Source of the DNA: Rickettsiales bacterium
GTDB taxonomy: Bacteria > Pseudomonadota > Alphaproteobacteria > Rickettsiales > CANDYO01
Length of the DNA stretch: 64,000 bases
Direction of reading: 5' to 3'
NCBI GenBank assembly: GCA_025210695.1
Contig: JAOARE010000036.1
Location: 25,396-89,395 of the forward strand
In this document: piece by piece, positions 27,584 through 36,815 of the stretch
Numbering within the stretch: position 1 is the stretch's first letter
How the letters are laid out: every line of letters begins with the position of its first letter
Made by a program: the position numbers and the translations under genes
Notes under the pieces: model-generated
Databases searched by the model: none
What the model saw: the letters and a program-made list of their open reading frames with translations, nothing else
What the model was told of the DNA's origin: nothing

Positions 27584-28093
27584 ATGGAAGTTATTTTATT
27601 AGAAAGAGTTAAACATTTAGGAGAAATGGGCGCGGTAGTTTCAGTTAAGCCTGGTTATGCACGCAATTTTTTGATTCCTAGAAAAAAAGCTTTAAGAGCT
27701 ACTGATGCTAATCAAAAATTCTTTTTAGATCGTAAAGCAAAGATCCAAGCTCAGAGTGCTAAAGATTTAGATAAAGCTCAAGGAATTTATGCGATAATTG
27801 ATAAGAATTTTATTACCATCATTTGTCAAGCAGGTAAAGACGGGAGATTATTTGGGTCAGTTTCACCAAGAGATATTGCAAGTATTGCATCAGAAACATT
27901 TTCTCAAGAAATTTCATATTCCAATGTGGTTTTAGATAAACCTATAAAATATGTTGGGGTTCATGAAGTTAATATAGCATTACATGCTGATTTATCTGCT
28001 ACTATCTATGTGAATATTGCTCGTACGGATAGTGAGGCGGAAGATGCAAAAAAGATATTTTTAGCTCCTCCTCCAGCAGCTAAGAAGGCTTAA
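27584..28093 (+). CDS. rplI: Large ribosomal subunit protein bL9
   Basis: A 169-residue protein opening MEVILLERVKHLGEMG, followed by VSVKPGYARNFLIPRKKAL, the bL9 signature, a long connecting helix, and the C-terminal domain with GRLFGSVSPRDIA. GAGGAAAG precedes the ATG. Last gene of the operon, followed by a terminator hairpin. Confidence 0.97.
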   Translation: MEVILLERVKHLGEMGAVVSVKPGYARNFLIPRKKALRATDANQKFFLDRKAKIQAQSAKDLDKAQGIYAIIDKNFITIICQAGKDGRLFGSVSPRDIASIASETFSQEISYSNVVLDKPIKYVGVHEVNIALHADLSATIYVNIARTDSEAEDAKKIFLAPPPAAKKA

Positions 28094-28105
28094 ATAAAAA
28101 TTTAG

Positions 28106-28134
28106 AAGGCTTCTAATTTTAGAGGCCTTTTTTT
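28106..28134 (+). terminator. Rho-independent terminator after rplI
   Basis: A 10-base-pair stem (28106-28115 with 28120-28129, one G-U pair) with a 4-base loop is followed by a run of T. It lies 13 bases after the rplI stop and ends the rpsF-rpsR-rplI transcript before tRNA-Arg. Confidence 0.85.
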
Positions 28135-28162
28135 ATATTAATTCTGTATGTTTTATCGTATC

Positions 28163-28239
28163 GGGGCTGTAGCTCAGCAGGATAGAGCGCAGGACTCCTA
28201 ATCTTGAGGCCGTGAGTTCGAATCTCGCCAGCCCCACCA
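28163..28239 (+). tRNA. tRNA-Arg(CCT)
   Basis: A complete cloverleaf of 77 bases including an encoded CCA. The acceptor stem GGGGCTG pairs with CAGCCCC; the D arm is GCTC/GAGC; the anticodon arm CAGGA-CTCCTAA-TCTTG gives anticodon CCT, which reads AGG; the variable loop is 5 bases; the T arm is GTGAG-TTCGAAT-CTCGC with the standard TTCGAAT loop. It decodes a common Arg codon in this AT-rich genome. Confidence 0.96.
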
Positions 28240-28338
28240 AAAAACAAACTATTTTTCTTTTGCTATCATTTTAAATTTCCTTATATACCCTATGTTGGTA
28301 TACTCTTTGTTATCTTCAATAAACAAATAGAGCAAAGC

Positions 28339-29073
28339 ATGACTAATAAAGTTAATTTTGGCTTTAAGCAAGTTGATTCAGATGAGAAGCAGCCCTTAGT
28401 GGAGCAGGTGTTTTCATCAGTCGCTCATAAATATGATATTATGAATGATGCGATGAGTTTAGGGATCCATCGTTTATGGAAATCTAAGTTGATTGAAGAA
28501 TTAAATCCAAATAAATCACTATTAGACATGGCTTCTGGCACTGGTGATATTGCTAAGCGCTATTACAATAAGAGTGATGCTCCTGATATAACTCTATGTG
28601 ACATCAATTTTGATATGCTAAACACAGGAAGAGATAAATTATTTGATGAGAATATCTCAAAAGGACTTAAGTTTTCTTGTTGTAACGCTGAAGATTTACC
28701 CTTTGAAGATAATAGTTTTGATTATTATACTATTGCTTTTGGTATCCGTAATGTAACTAATGTTAGAAAAGTTTTACAGGAAGCGCATCGAGTGTTGAGT
28801 CCAGGTGGAAAATTTGTCTGCTTAGAATTTGCTAGAGTGAGCAATAATGCTATGGCTAAAATATATGATTTTTACTCATTTAATATTATTCCTAAGATTG
28901 GCGATTTAATTGCTAATGATGGTGAATCATATAAATATTTGGTGGAAAGTATTCGCACTTTCCCAGCTCAAGAAGAATTTGTTAGGATGATGGAGAAAAT
29001 TGGTTTTCAATTAAGCAAATTTCAAAATTTAACTAATGGCGTAGTGGCTTTATATACAGGATATAAAATATAG
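28339..29073 (+). CDS. ubiE: Ubiquinone/menaquinone C-methyltransferase UbiE
   Basis: A 244-residue SAM-dependent methyltransferase that adds the C-methyl group in ubiquinone synthesis. Motifs: VFSSVAHKYDIMNDAMSLG(I)HRLWK, the SAM loop LLDMASGTGDIAKR, FEDNSFDYYTIAFGIRNVTN and GGKFVCLEF. ubiB begins 2 bases after its stop, a pairing seen in many proteobacteria. Confidence 0.96.
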   Translation: MTNKVNFGFKQVDSDEKQPLVEQVFSSVAHKYDIMNDAMSLGIHRLWKSKLIEELNPNKSLLDMASGTGDIAKRYYNKSDAPDITLCDINFDMLNTGRDKLFDENISKGLKFSCCNAEDLPFEDNSFDYYTIAFGIRNVTNVRKVLQEAHRVLSPGGKFVCLEFARVSNNAMAKIYDFYSFNIIPKIGDLIANDGESYKYLVESIRTFPAQEEFVRMMEKIGFQLSKFQNLTNGVVALYTGYKI

Positions 29074-29075
29074 TT

Positions 29076-30359
29076 ATGTATAAAACTTTAAGACATTTCT
29101 GGCGATTGATTTATATAGGATATATTTTCTTAAAGAATCGTAAAAACATAGCTTCTTCTTTAGAAGAATTAGGTCCTGCTTTTATCAAGTTGGGCCAATT
29201 TTTATCAACTCGTCCTGATTTGGTTGGTTCTAAAATGGCAGAGTCATTTAATTATTTAAGAGACCAGCTTCCACCATTTTCTTTCGCTAAGGTAAAAAAG
29301 ATTATAGTTAATGAATTTGGGCAAGAAATAGACCAATTATATAAAGAATTTGCTGAAGTTCCAGTGGCAGCAGCTTCCATTGCTCAAGTTCATAAAGCTA
29401 TAACTTTAGATGGTGAGGTTGTAGCAGTAAAAGTTAGGCGTCCTAATATAGATAAGGTTCTTTTAAAAGAAGTTCATTTTTTCTATTTTGTAGCAAAAAT
29501 TGTAGATAAAATATTTCCTCAATATAAAAGGTTAAAACTTATTGAGGTGGTTGGAACTATTGAGAATAGTTTTAAATTTGAGCTAGACTTAAGCTTTGAA
29601 GCAGCAGCAGCCAGTGAATTAGCTGATAATAATAAGCTTGAATATGTCCATATTCCTAAAGTCAATTGGCTGCGTACAAGCAATAAAGTTTTTACTATGG
29701 AATGGGTTGATGCTGTTTCTATATACGAAAGAGATAAATTACTGGAGTTTAAAATTGATTTAGAAACGCTTGCTACTAATTTTGCAGTAATGTTTTTCTC
29801 ACAGGCTTTTGTTAATGGTTTCTTCCACGCTGATTTACACCAGGGGAATATTATGATTAATAAGCAAGGACAAATCATTCTGTTAGATTTTGGAATAATG
29901 GGCAGATTAGATTATAACAACCGTATTTATGTAGCTCAGATTTTACATGGATTTTTAAATAAAGATTATGAATTAATTGCTAAGATTCATCATCAAGCTG
30001 GTTATGTAAGCAGTGAGCATAGTGCAGAGCTTTTTGCTCAAAGTTGTAGATCAATAGGTGAGCCAATTATGAGTTTGTCTCCACAAGATATATCAATTGC
30101 TAAATTGCTGGGTAAGCTTTTTAAAGTGACTGAAGATTTTCAAATGGAAACACAGCTCCAGCTATTATTTTTACAAAAGAGTATGATTATGGTGGAGGGA
30201 ATTGGAAAAATTCTTTGTCCAGATCAGAACTTATGGATGTTAGCAGAAGAATGGATTAAAGGTTGGGCAAAAGAGAATGTTTCTGCAGAAGCTCAGGCAG
30301 CTAAGATGGTTAAAAAAGTAATAAAGAAATTTTTAGCAAAGTTTCAAGAGGAGTTATAA
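29076..30359 (+). CDS. ubiB: Ubiquinone biosynthesis kinase-like protein UbiB (ABC1/ADCK family)
   Basis: A 427-residue atypical kinase-like protein. The family KxGQ motif appears as AFIKLGQFLSTRPDL, the A-rich loop as VPVAAASIAQVHKA, followed by VAVKVRRPN with the Lys, HADLHQGNIMI catalytic loop and LLDFGIMG metal site. The E. coli and typical alphaproteobacterial proteins end in two transmembrane helices; this one ends in a Lys-rich helix with no such segment, so it may be soluble or peripheral. It is coupled to ubiE. Confidence 0.92.
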   Translation: MYKTLRHFWRLIYIGYIFLKNRKNIASSLEELGPAFIKLGQFLSTRPDLVGSKMAESFNYLRDQLPPFSFAKVKKIIVNEFGQEIDQLYKEFAEVPVAAASIAQVHKAITLDGEVVAVKVRRPNIDKVLLKEVHFFYFVAKIVDKIFPQYKRLKLIEVVGTIENSFKFELDLSFEAAAASELADNNKLEYVHIPKVNWLRTSNKVFTMEWVDAVSIYERDKLLEFKIDLETLATNFAVMFFSQAFVNGFFHADLHQGNIMINKQGQIILLDFGIMGRLDYNNRIYVAQILHGFLNKDYELIAKIHHQAGYVSSEHSAELFAQSCRSIGEPIMSLSPQDISIAKLLGKLFKVTEDFQMETQLQLLFLQKSMIMVEGIGKILCPDQNLWMLAEEWIKGWAKENVSAEAQAAKMVKKVIKKFLAKFQEEL

Positions 30360-30360
30360 C

Positions 30361-31152
30361 ATGAAAAGAATATTAGTGCTAATTGGGTTGGTATATTTGA
30401 TTATTTTAGCTGTGTTATATATTAATCAGCGTAATATGATGTATCACCCTGCGAAACAAAAGTATGAATTAGGTTATTATAAAATAGATAAGGCAGAGGA
30501 AATAACGTTAGTTACTAAGGACAATATAAAATTACAAGCATGGTTTAGAAAGCCAGATAATAATAAGGATATGATAATTTTCTTACATGGTAACGCTGGC
30601 AATTTAGAGAACAGAGTAGATAAATTAAGGCAATTATCAGATATGGGGTATGGCTTCATTATACCAGCATGGAGAGGTTTTGGTAGAAGTGCTGATTTTC
30701 CAACAGAAAAAGGGCTTTATCTAGACGCTGAGGCTGCCATATCTTATATACAATCTAAGGGATATAATCTTTCAGATACTATTATCATTGGAGAGTCTTT
30801 AGGTAGCGGAATTGCTACAGAAATGTCAGTTAAATATAATTTCAAAGGTTTGTTTTTAATTACTCCTTATACTTCAATTGCTGATAGGGCGGGTGAGATT
30901 TATCCATATATGTTTGCTCAATATCTTACTAAGGATAATTTTAAAGTATTGAGTAATATTGCAAAAATAAACCAGCCGTTATTTATAATTCATGGAACTG
31001 CAGATAAGGTGGTTCCTCACTCTCATTCAGAGAAGATATTTTTTGAAGCAAAAGACCCAAAAGATATAGTTATTTATGAAGGAATAGGGCATAGTAACTA
31101 TGATGTTAAAGATGCATTTTTAAGAATGCAAAGATTTTTTTCTTCTCAATAA
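30361..31152 (+). CDS. Alpha/beta hydrolase, BEM46/ABHD13-like, membrane-anchored
   Basis: A 263-residue serine hydrolase with an N-terminal transmembrane segment (residues about 4-22). The oxyanion region FLHGNAGNLENR, the nucleophile elbow IIGESLGSG, the acid in IHGTADKVVPHSHS and the His in GIGHSNYD complete the catalytic triad. This is the BEM46/ABHD13 type, whose physiological substrates are unknown. It starts 1 base after ubiB and its end overlaps the convergent glycosyltransferase-like gene by 7 bases. Confidence 0.85.
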   Translation: MKRILVLIGLVYLIILAVLYINQRNMMYHPAKQKYELGYYKIDKAEEITLVTKDNIKLQAWFRKPDNNKDMIIFLHGNAGNLENRVDKLRQLSDMGYGFIIPAWRGFGRSADFPTEKGLYLDAEAAISYIQSKGYNLSDTIIIGESLGSGIATEMSVKYNFKGLFLITPYTSIADRAGEIYPYMFAQYLTKDNFKVLSNIAKINQPLFIIHGTADKVVPHSHSEKIFFEAKDPKDIVIYEGIGHSNYDVKDAFLRMQRFFSSQ

Positions 31153-32354
31153 GCAGGAGGATATTTAAGATTCATTTCTTTTTCTTGAGCTATGACATAT
31201 TCATGCATTCTAGCTATTCTCACTAGATCTTGATCTAGAGTGAATTTATCAAGAAAAATTTGATGAGCTTGCGCTGCTTTCAGCTTAGCTTCTTTTGGGT
31301 TGTTTTTTATCCAATCTATATGAGATTTAACTTGGTTATACATGCTTATACTATCAGCATTTTGATCAAAATATAAAATGCTGTCGCCAAAATGCTCTAT
31401 AACAAAAGGATGTTTATCTGAAATTATAACAGCATTTGCTGCTGTGGCTTCAAAAACTCTAAGAGTTGGAATTATTGCATTAATATGTTGTTGAGAGTGA
31501 CTTAACAAGTATATACCATGTTTTCTAATAGTATTAAAAACGTCTAGAGATGAGGGGATATATCCATCATATATTCCTGGCTGGAGAAATGATGCAGCGT
31601 AATAATGACCATATACTTTTAAAGGAGTTGTATTTCCAAGCATTTTGATGAATTTTTTATAAGTTTTAGATGATCGGAATTTATCCCATCCTCCACTCAT
31701 CCACATTAGGCTCTTTGGTTCGGCGGGTTCGTTATCAAGTTTTGGAGCTAATGGAAGTATTTGTAAGCCATTGAAAGGTTTTTTAGCTTTGTCAAAAATA
31801 ACTTGATAAAAATCTACCTCCTTTGAAGCAGTTAAGACTCCATGGGCGAAAGATAATAGTTTTCTGAAAGACTTATCAGATGGAATGTATGGGTTGTATT
31901 TTTTTAATTTATCTCCAACCATTAATTCAATAGGTGATAATGCTAAAACATATTTTTTAGATCTATGTGCATAAATTCTCATGTCTAGTTCACTATTGTT
32001 GGCGTAAGGAGAAAATAAAATAAAATCTGGGTCAAAAGCTAGAATATCATCTTCATGTCCTAAAGTTTGATTAAAGTATATTTCGACTTCCCATCCTCTT
32101 CTTTCTGCTGAATATTTAAAATAATCAGCATAGCTACGTTCACCACCGTTATTGGTAATAATAACAACTCTATATTTATCTTTTATAATAGAGTTTTTAT
32201 ATTTATTATCCCAAAATTCAGGAGGTGTCTTGCTTGCTTTTGCTAAAGCGACGTCTAATTTATAATCCAAATAAAGTTTATAACCATATTTTCCAAGTCC
32301 ACCTATTGTTAATAATGTGATGACTATAATAAGTATTTTATATTTTTTGGTCAT
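31146..32354 (-). CDS. Membrane-anchored glycosyltransferase-like protein (CgeB/GT-B C-terminal type), copy 2 of a tandem pair
   Basis: A 402-residue protein with a basic N terminus, one transmembrane helix (about residues 6-26) and a large domain. The C-terminal region has FEATAANAVIISDKHPF followed by a long helix with IFLDKFTLDQDL, the pattern of the glycosyl transferase group 1 C-terminal domain seen in CgeB-like proteins (sugar-nucleotide binding His/Glu region). The N-terminal part of the domain has VVIITNNGGERSYADYF and an ILAFDPDFILFSPY segment. With positives before the helix, the domain should face the periplasm. It is closely related to the gene upstream at 32369 and to that at 60635. 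The acceptor is unknown. Confidence 0.6.
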   Translation of the reverse strand: MTKKYKILIIVITLLTIGGLGKYGYKLYLDYKLDVALAKASKTPPEFWDNKYKNSIIKDKYRVVIITNNGGERSYADYFKYSAERRGWEVEIYFNQTLGHEDDILAFDPDFILFSPYANNSELDMRIYAHRSKKYVLALSPIELMVGDKLKKYNPYIPSDKSFRKLLSFAHGVLTASKEVDFYQVIFDKAKKPFNGLQILPLAPKLDNEPAEPKSLMWMSGGWDKFRSSKTYKKFIKMLGNTTPLKVYGHYYAASFLQPGIYDGYIPSSLDVFNTIRKHGIYLLSHSQQHINAIIPTLRVFEATAANAVIISDKHPFVIEHFGDSILYFDQNADSISMYNQVKSHIDWIKNNPKEAKLKAAQAHQIFLDKFTLDQDLVRIARMHEYVIAQEKEMNLKYPPAY

Positions 32355-32368
32355 TTATTCTTTCCTAA

Positions 32369-33592
32369 TTAATATCCTAGAGGATATAACAGATTCATAG
32401 ATTTATTTTCTTCGACTATAATGTGTTCATGCATTTTAGCAATTCTGATTAAGTCTCTTTCGATAGTGAATTTATCAAGAAAAATTTGATGAGCTTTTGC
32501 TGCTTTTATCTGTGCTTTTTCTGGATTGCTCCTTATCCAATCTATATGAGATTTAACTTGATTATACATAGTTTTTGCATCTTTGTCGTGATCAAAATAT
32601 AAGAAGCTATCTCCAAAATTCTTTACAATGAAAGGATGTTTATCTGAAATTACTACAGCATTGGCAGCAGATGCTTCAAATCCTCTCATATTTGTTTCTC
32701 CTCCTTTAAAATGAAGGTCGCTATGAGTAAGGAGATAGATTCCATTGTTTCGTATAGCAGATATATTCTCAATTCCTGGAGCAATATATCCTCCATAAAT
32801 ATGAGGTTTTAAATAAGATGAAGAATTATAATGGCCAAACACTCTCATTGGTACATTTTCACTTAAATAGTTAATAAACTGTTTGTAGTTATCGGATGAT
32901 CTAAATTTATCCCATCCGCCACTAAGCCACATTAAGTTCTTTGGTTCTGTTGGCTCGTTATTGAATTTAGGCACCAGTGGTAAGATTTGTAATCCATAAA
33001 ATGGTTTATTTAGTTTGTTAAACATTTCCTGATAGAAGTGTAGTTCTGGAGCAATAGTGAGTATTCCATCAACCATGGAAACTAACTTCTTGAAACTATT
33101 AGTAGGTTTGTAAGGGTCTCTTATAGATATCCATTTGAAGCGGTTCCTAATAGCATCTATAGATGAAAAGCTGAGAAGATATTTTTTAGATTTATGAGCA
33201 ATGATTTTAGTGTTTATATCTGGAGTGGTTTCAGAAAATTGAGAGAATATTATAAAATCTGGATCAAACTCTAAAATTGCCGGTTCATTTCCAAGCGTTT
33301 GGTTATAATATATTTTTACTTCCCATCCCATTTTTTCAGCGGCATATTTAAAATATTCAGAATAGCTGAATTCACCTCCGTTATTAGTGATTATTACAAC
33401 CTTATATTTATCTTTTATAATCGAATTACTATATTTATCATCCCAGATGGAAGGGGCTATTTTAGCTGCTTTGCTTATAGCAGAGTTAAATTTTATATTA
33501 TAATATGACTTATATCCATATTTTCCAAGAAATGCTATAATTACCAATAGCATTATTATTACAATGGTTTTATATACTGTTCGCTTTTGCAT
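32369..33592 (-). CDS. Membrane-anchored glycosyltransferase-like protein, copy 1 of a tandem pair
   Basis: A 407-residue paralogue of the following gene, 14 bases apart and probably from tandem duplication. Same plan: basic start, transmembrane helix (about residues 9-27), then the CgeB-like domain with VVIITNNGGEFSYSEYF, ILEFDPDFIIFSQF, NLMWLSGGWDKFRSS, and the C-terminal FEASAANAVVISDKHPF and IFLDKFTIERDL blocks. Transcribed before its partner; the 230-base gap to the chemoreceptor-like gene holds divergent promoters. The signal-anchor helix predicts a periplasmic catalytic domain, unusual for an enzyme expected to use sugar nucleotides. Confidence 0.6.
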   Translation of the reverse strand: MQKRTVYKTIVIIMLLVIIAFLGKYGYKSYYNIKFNSAISKAAKIAPSIWDDKYSNSIIKDKYKVVIITNNGGEFSYSEYFKYAAEKMGWEVKIYYNQTLGNEPAILEFDPDFIIFSQFSETTPDINTKIIAHKSKKYLLSFSSIDAIRNRFKWISIRDPYKPTNSFKKLVSMVDGILTIAPELHFYQEMFNKLNKPFYGLQILPLVPKFNNEPTEPKNLMWLSGGWDKFRSSDNYKQFINYLSENVPMRVFGHYNSSSYLKPHIYGGYIAPGIENISAIRNNGIYLLTHSDLHFKGGETNMRGFEASAANAVVISDKHPFIVKNFGDSFLYFDHDKDAKTMYNQVKSHIDWIRSNPEKAQIKAAKAHQIFLDKFTIERDLIRIAKMHEHIIVEENKSMNLLYPLGY

Positions 33593-33822
33593 AGTTGTCT
33601 AGTGTTCTATGTTGTAGGTTCATTTGGTTTGATTATAGAGGATCATTATCTAATTATAAAGAGAATAGTTTTGAACCTTTCTTTTTGAGTTGGAGGTAAT
33701 TTTCTCTGTAAATTAGAGTTTTTAAAATAAATTGTTGATAATATTTACTAATTATAAATGATTTGATGATATGGTCTGTAAATTAGGTTAATTATAAAAA
33801 TAATTTAATTAAGGTATGAATC

Positions 33823-35487
33823 ATGAGATTACAGACAAAATTCTTTTTGGCGGCGGGTATATCAGTAGTATTAATGCTAATGGTGATTTTTATTTATACA
33901 ATGCATTTAAAAGATTATATTTCCTTGATTAAAGAAGTGCAGAATTCTGAACATATTGCTAGAGTATATTCTAACAAGAATGATCATAGATTGTTAATTC
34001 AGGAAAAAATATGGGCAGGTATATCTGACTATGCAGATAAAGAAAGTATTATTAAAGTTGTACAAAAAGAATTGTCAGGTCTTTTAAAGGAGAATGAGAA
34101 AATTAATTTTCAGGATATGACCTCTGTTCTTCCTAAAAAAATCAAGCAAAGTATTATCAATTTAGACAATGATTTTACGGTTTTTATAGAAAAAGTTCAG
34201 TTATTTGTAGATTCTTTAGGAAAGGGGGATTTTTCTAAAGATCTTGATTCTCTTAAGAGAGCCTCTGATAGCGTTGATGTATCATCTAAGTTGTTGAGAG
34301 ATCAGCTTATTGAATTTATTAGCACCTCTAATAAAGAAAAAGACGAATGGGTAAGGGGAGTTGCTATAAAGCCCGTATTATTCGTATCTGCTTTAGTTAT
34401 AATAATTATTCTAGTATCGACATTTCTTCATTCATCTTTGCTTAAGCCTCTTACAAGGCTAATTGAGGTAATGAATATTATTGCCAATGATAATCGAGTT
34501 GAAGAAGTGCCATTTATCAAAAGAGAAGATGAAATAGGAAATATAGCTAAGGCATTAGAGGTGTTTCGTCTAACTGGAATAAAAAAAGAAGAGCTTGAGG
34601 AGCAGGCTAAGCAACAAGCTCAAAAAGCAGAAGAAGATAGACATAATGCTATGTTAACATTTTCACGTCAATTTGAAACTAGTGTAAAAGGTATTGTTGA
34701 TACTGTGGCATTATCTGTTAAGAAAATGGATGCTACTGCTTTGGAGCTTAAGCAATTGTCAGCTCGTACTCAAGAGGAAACAGAATTGTTATCCTCCACT
34801 TCAGTTAAGGCTAGTACTAGTATGGAGGGAGTATCCAAGGCCACTAGTGAATTTACCAATGAGGTGAATGAAATAACTATTCAGGTTAATAATTCTCTTG
34901 GATATGCAGGTAAGGTAGTTGAGCAGGCAGATCAAGTAAACACAATGGTTGCTGATTTAGAAACAAAAGCTAATGCAGTGAGTGGTATTATTGATATTAT
35001 TAATGGTATAACATCTCAAATAGATCTTTTGGCTTTAAATGCAACTATTGAGGCTGCTAGAGCAGGTGATATGGGAAAAGGTTTTGCAGTTGTAGCTAAT
35101 GAAGTGAAGGCATTAGCTACTCAAACTTCTAAGGCTACTGAGCAGATTAACTTTCAGATATCAGGCATTCAATCTTCAACAAATAAAGCAGTTACATCTA
35201 TTCAGGAAATTACTGAGTCAGTGAAAACAATTAATCATAATTCAGCTTCGATAGTATCTTCTGTTGAGAAGCAAAATAAAGCCAGTTCGTACATTGCTGA
35301 GAGTATCTCTGAAGTATCTGTTATGTCTAATTCTGTTACTTCAGGAGTAGAAAAAGTGGCTGATTCTTCTAATCATGCTGGTGAGGCTTCAAGCCAAATG
35401 GCTTCTTCGGCAAAAGATTTGCTGAAACAATCAGAGATGCTGCAGAACGAGGTAGATAAGTTTCTCTCAAGCCTAAAGTTTACTTAA
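33823..35487 (+). CDS. Methyl-accepting chemotaxis protein-like receptor
   Basis: A 554-residue two-helix receptor: transmembrane helix 1 at about residues 8-28, a helical periplasmic sensor of about 155 residues, helix 2 at about 184-206, a HAMP domain ([12 protein letters not shown], then [17 protein letters not shown]), and a long coiled-coil signalling domain. The cytoplasmic tip near residue 395 reads [20 protein letters not shown] and continues into [15 protein letters not shown], the conserved CheA/CheW contact region. No che or flagellar gene is in the window. Either it feeds a chemotaxis array elsewhere or signals in another way. RBS is weak. Confidence 0.93.
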   Translation: MRLQTKFFLAAGISVVLMLMVIFIYTMHLKDYISLIKEVQNSEHIARVYSNKNDHRLLIQEKIWAGISDYADKESIIKVVQKELSGLLKENEKINFQDMTSVLPKKIKQSIINLDNDFTVFIEKVQLFVDSLGKGDFSKDLDSLKRASDSVDVSSKLLRDQLIEFISTSNKEKDEWVRGVAIKPVLFVSALVIIIILVSTFLHSSLLKPLTRLIEVMNIIANDNRVEEVPFIKREDEIGNIAKALEVFRLTGIKKEELEEQAKQQAQKAEEDRHNAMLTFSRQFETSVKGIVDTVALSVKKMDATALELKQLSARTQEETELLSSTSVKASTSMEGVSKATSEFTNEVNEITIQVNNSLGYAGKVVEQADQVNTMVADLETKANAVSGIIDIINGITSQIDLLALNATIEAARAGDMGKGFAVVANEVKALATQTSKATEQINFQISGIQSSTNKAVTSIQEITESVKTINHNSASIVSSVEKQNKASSYIAESISEVSVMSNSVTSGVEKVADSSNHAGEASSQMASSAKDLLKQSEMLQNEVDKFLSSLKFT

Positions 35488-35491
35488 ATAA

Positions 35492-35812
35492 CTAAGCTAA
35501 TTCTTCAGTTTTTACGGCTTCTTCTTTGTAGGTATTAGTAACTTTTTTGGGTTTGCCTTTTTTAATTTTGTTACCAGATTGGCTTCTAACTAGAGCAGAT
35601 TTTTTAGCGTCCCAAGTATAGTGAAAAGTAACTGCTTTCAGCTCCGTGATAATAATGTCTCCATTAGGCATTTGCATTACATCGCAACCTTTTTGCAAGG
35701 ACTCAGTAATTAGAGAGCAAGATTTACATACGTATTTTACATCGGACATTAAATCGTGTTCTGATTTGTCAATATTGTTTTCAATATAAGATTCTATATC
35801 TTTTAATAACAT
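35492..35812 (-). CDS. Conserved-looking small hypothetical protein
   Basis: A 106-residue protein with a helical N terminus, a CKSC pair (residues about 30-33) with a further Cys nearby, the segment MPNGDIIITELKAVTFHYTWDAKK, and a Lys-rich tail. Codon use matches its neighbours and it converges on the chemoreceptor gene with a 4-base gap, so I consider it a real gene. It resembles the small conserved hypotheticals of Rickettsiales, but I cannot assign a family or function. Confidence 0.6.
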   Translation of the reverse strand: MLLKDIESYIENNIDKSEHDLMSDVKYVCKSCSLITESLQKGCDVMQMPNGDIIITELKAVTFHYTWDAKKSALVRSQSGNKIKKGKPKKVTNTYKEEAVKTEELA

Positions 35813-36162
35813 AATATTTCCTTAAATTATTCTTATTATTAAAAAAAACAACTTATGTGTAACTATCCTTTTATACAATAAAAATATTAAGAATCAGTTA
35901 AATAAGTAAAGTATTTTTTCATAGTTGTGCAATTACTTGCATATTATATGTATTTAAGTGTGTAGACGCAAGATATTATCTATAAACAATTATTGCAATT
36001 ATACTTTTCTTCTTGAACAGGTTTTGCAAACTTGATAGTCTTTTATAAGTTAAATTAACACTAATTATATAACTTAAAATTCACCTAAATAAGATTGATA
36101 TAGATTTATACATATAAATATTTATGTGTCAATATATTAATTTTTATTAAGGCGGTGTTAAT
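35813..36162. other. AT-rich intergenic region upstream of nth
   Basis: About 350 bases without a gene. It should carry the promoter of the leftward hypothetical and of the nth-folK operon. Near the right end a Shine-Dalgarno-like AAGGCGGTG precedes a 7-codon reading frame that overlaps nth (described separately). I see no RNA gene or repeat. Confidence 0.5.
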
Positions 36163-36186
36163 ATGTTATTTAATTTGGATGAATGA
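36163..36186 (+). CDS. Possible 7-codon leader peptide before nth
   Basis: ATG TTA TTT AAT TTG GAT GAA TGA, encoding MLFNLDE. It has a good ribosome binding site, AAGGCGG, 6-8 bases upstream, while nth itself has none, and its stop overlaps the nth ATG (ATGA). It could deliver ribosomes to nth by translational coupling. It is short and may be chance. Confidence 0.3.
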   Translation: MLFNLDE

Positions 36187-36815
36187 TGAGAGATAAAATT
36201 GATAAGGTTTTTTCTTGCCTTTCTAAAAAGGATCCTAACCCTAAGACAGAGCTTATCTATTATAATGAATTCACTCTTTTGATTTCTATTGTGCTTTCAG
36301 CTCAATCTACAGATGTTGGAGTAAATAAAGCCACATCTAATTTGTTTAAAATAGCGAAGTCTCCAGAAGATATTTTAAATTTAGGGTTGGAGGGGATAAA
36401 GGGTTATATAAAATCTTTAGGTCTTTATAATTCAAAAGCAAAGAATATTATGTCTTTGTCTCGCATGTTACTTGTTGAATATAATGGAGTAATCCCAACT
36501 AATGTAGAAGCATTAGAGAAGCTTCCAGGGGTGGGAAGTAAAACAGCAAGAGTTTTTTTAAATTGCGCATATAATTTTCCTCTTATTGCAGTGGACACTC
36601 ATGTGTTTAGAGTGAGTAAAAGACTGGGAATAGCGCAAGGTTCTTCTCCCAAGTTAGTTGAGAAAGAATTAAATGAAGTGGTGCCTAAAGAATGGAAAGT
36701 TCATGCTCATCATTGGTTAATATTGCATGGAAGATATATTTGCAAAGCTAGAAAGCCGGATTGCTTAAATTGTGTTATAAATAAATATTGTGATTTTTAT
36801 ATGGAGAATTCATGA
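36183..36815 (+). CDS. nth: Endonuclease III
   Basis: A 210-residue DNA glycosylase/AP lyase for oxidised pyrimidines. The helix-hairpin-helix LPGVGSKTARVFLN carries the catalytic Lys, VDTHVFRVSKRLG carries the catalytic Asp, and the C-terminal 4Fe-4S cluster is C-x6-C-x2-C-x5-C (CKARKPDC, LNC, VINKYC). Length is normal. Starts possible at either of two adjacent ATGs; the end overlaps folK by 4 bases. Confidence 0.95.
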   Translation: MMRDKIDKVFSCLSKKDPNPKTELIYYNEFTLLISIVLSAQSTDVGVNKATSNLFKIAKSPEDILNLGLEGIKGYIKSLGLYNSKAKNIMSLSRMLLVEYNGVIPTNVEALEKLPGVGSKTARVFLNCAYNFPLIAVDTHVFRVSKRLGIAQGSSPKLVEKELNEVVPKEWKVHAHHWLILHGRYICKARKPDCLNCVINKYCDFYMENS

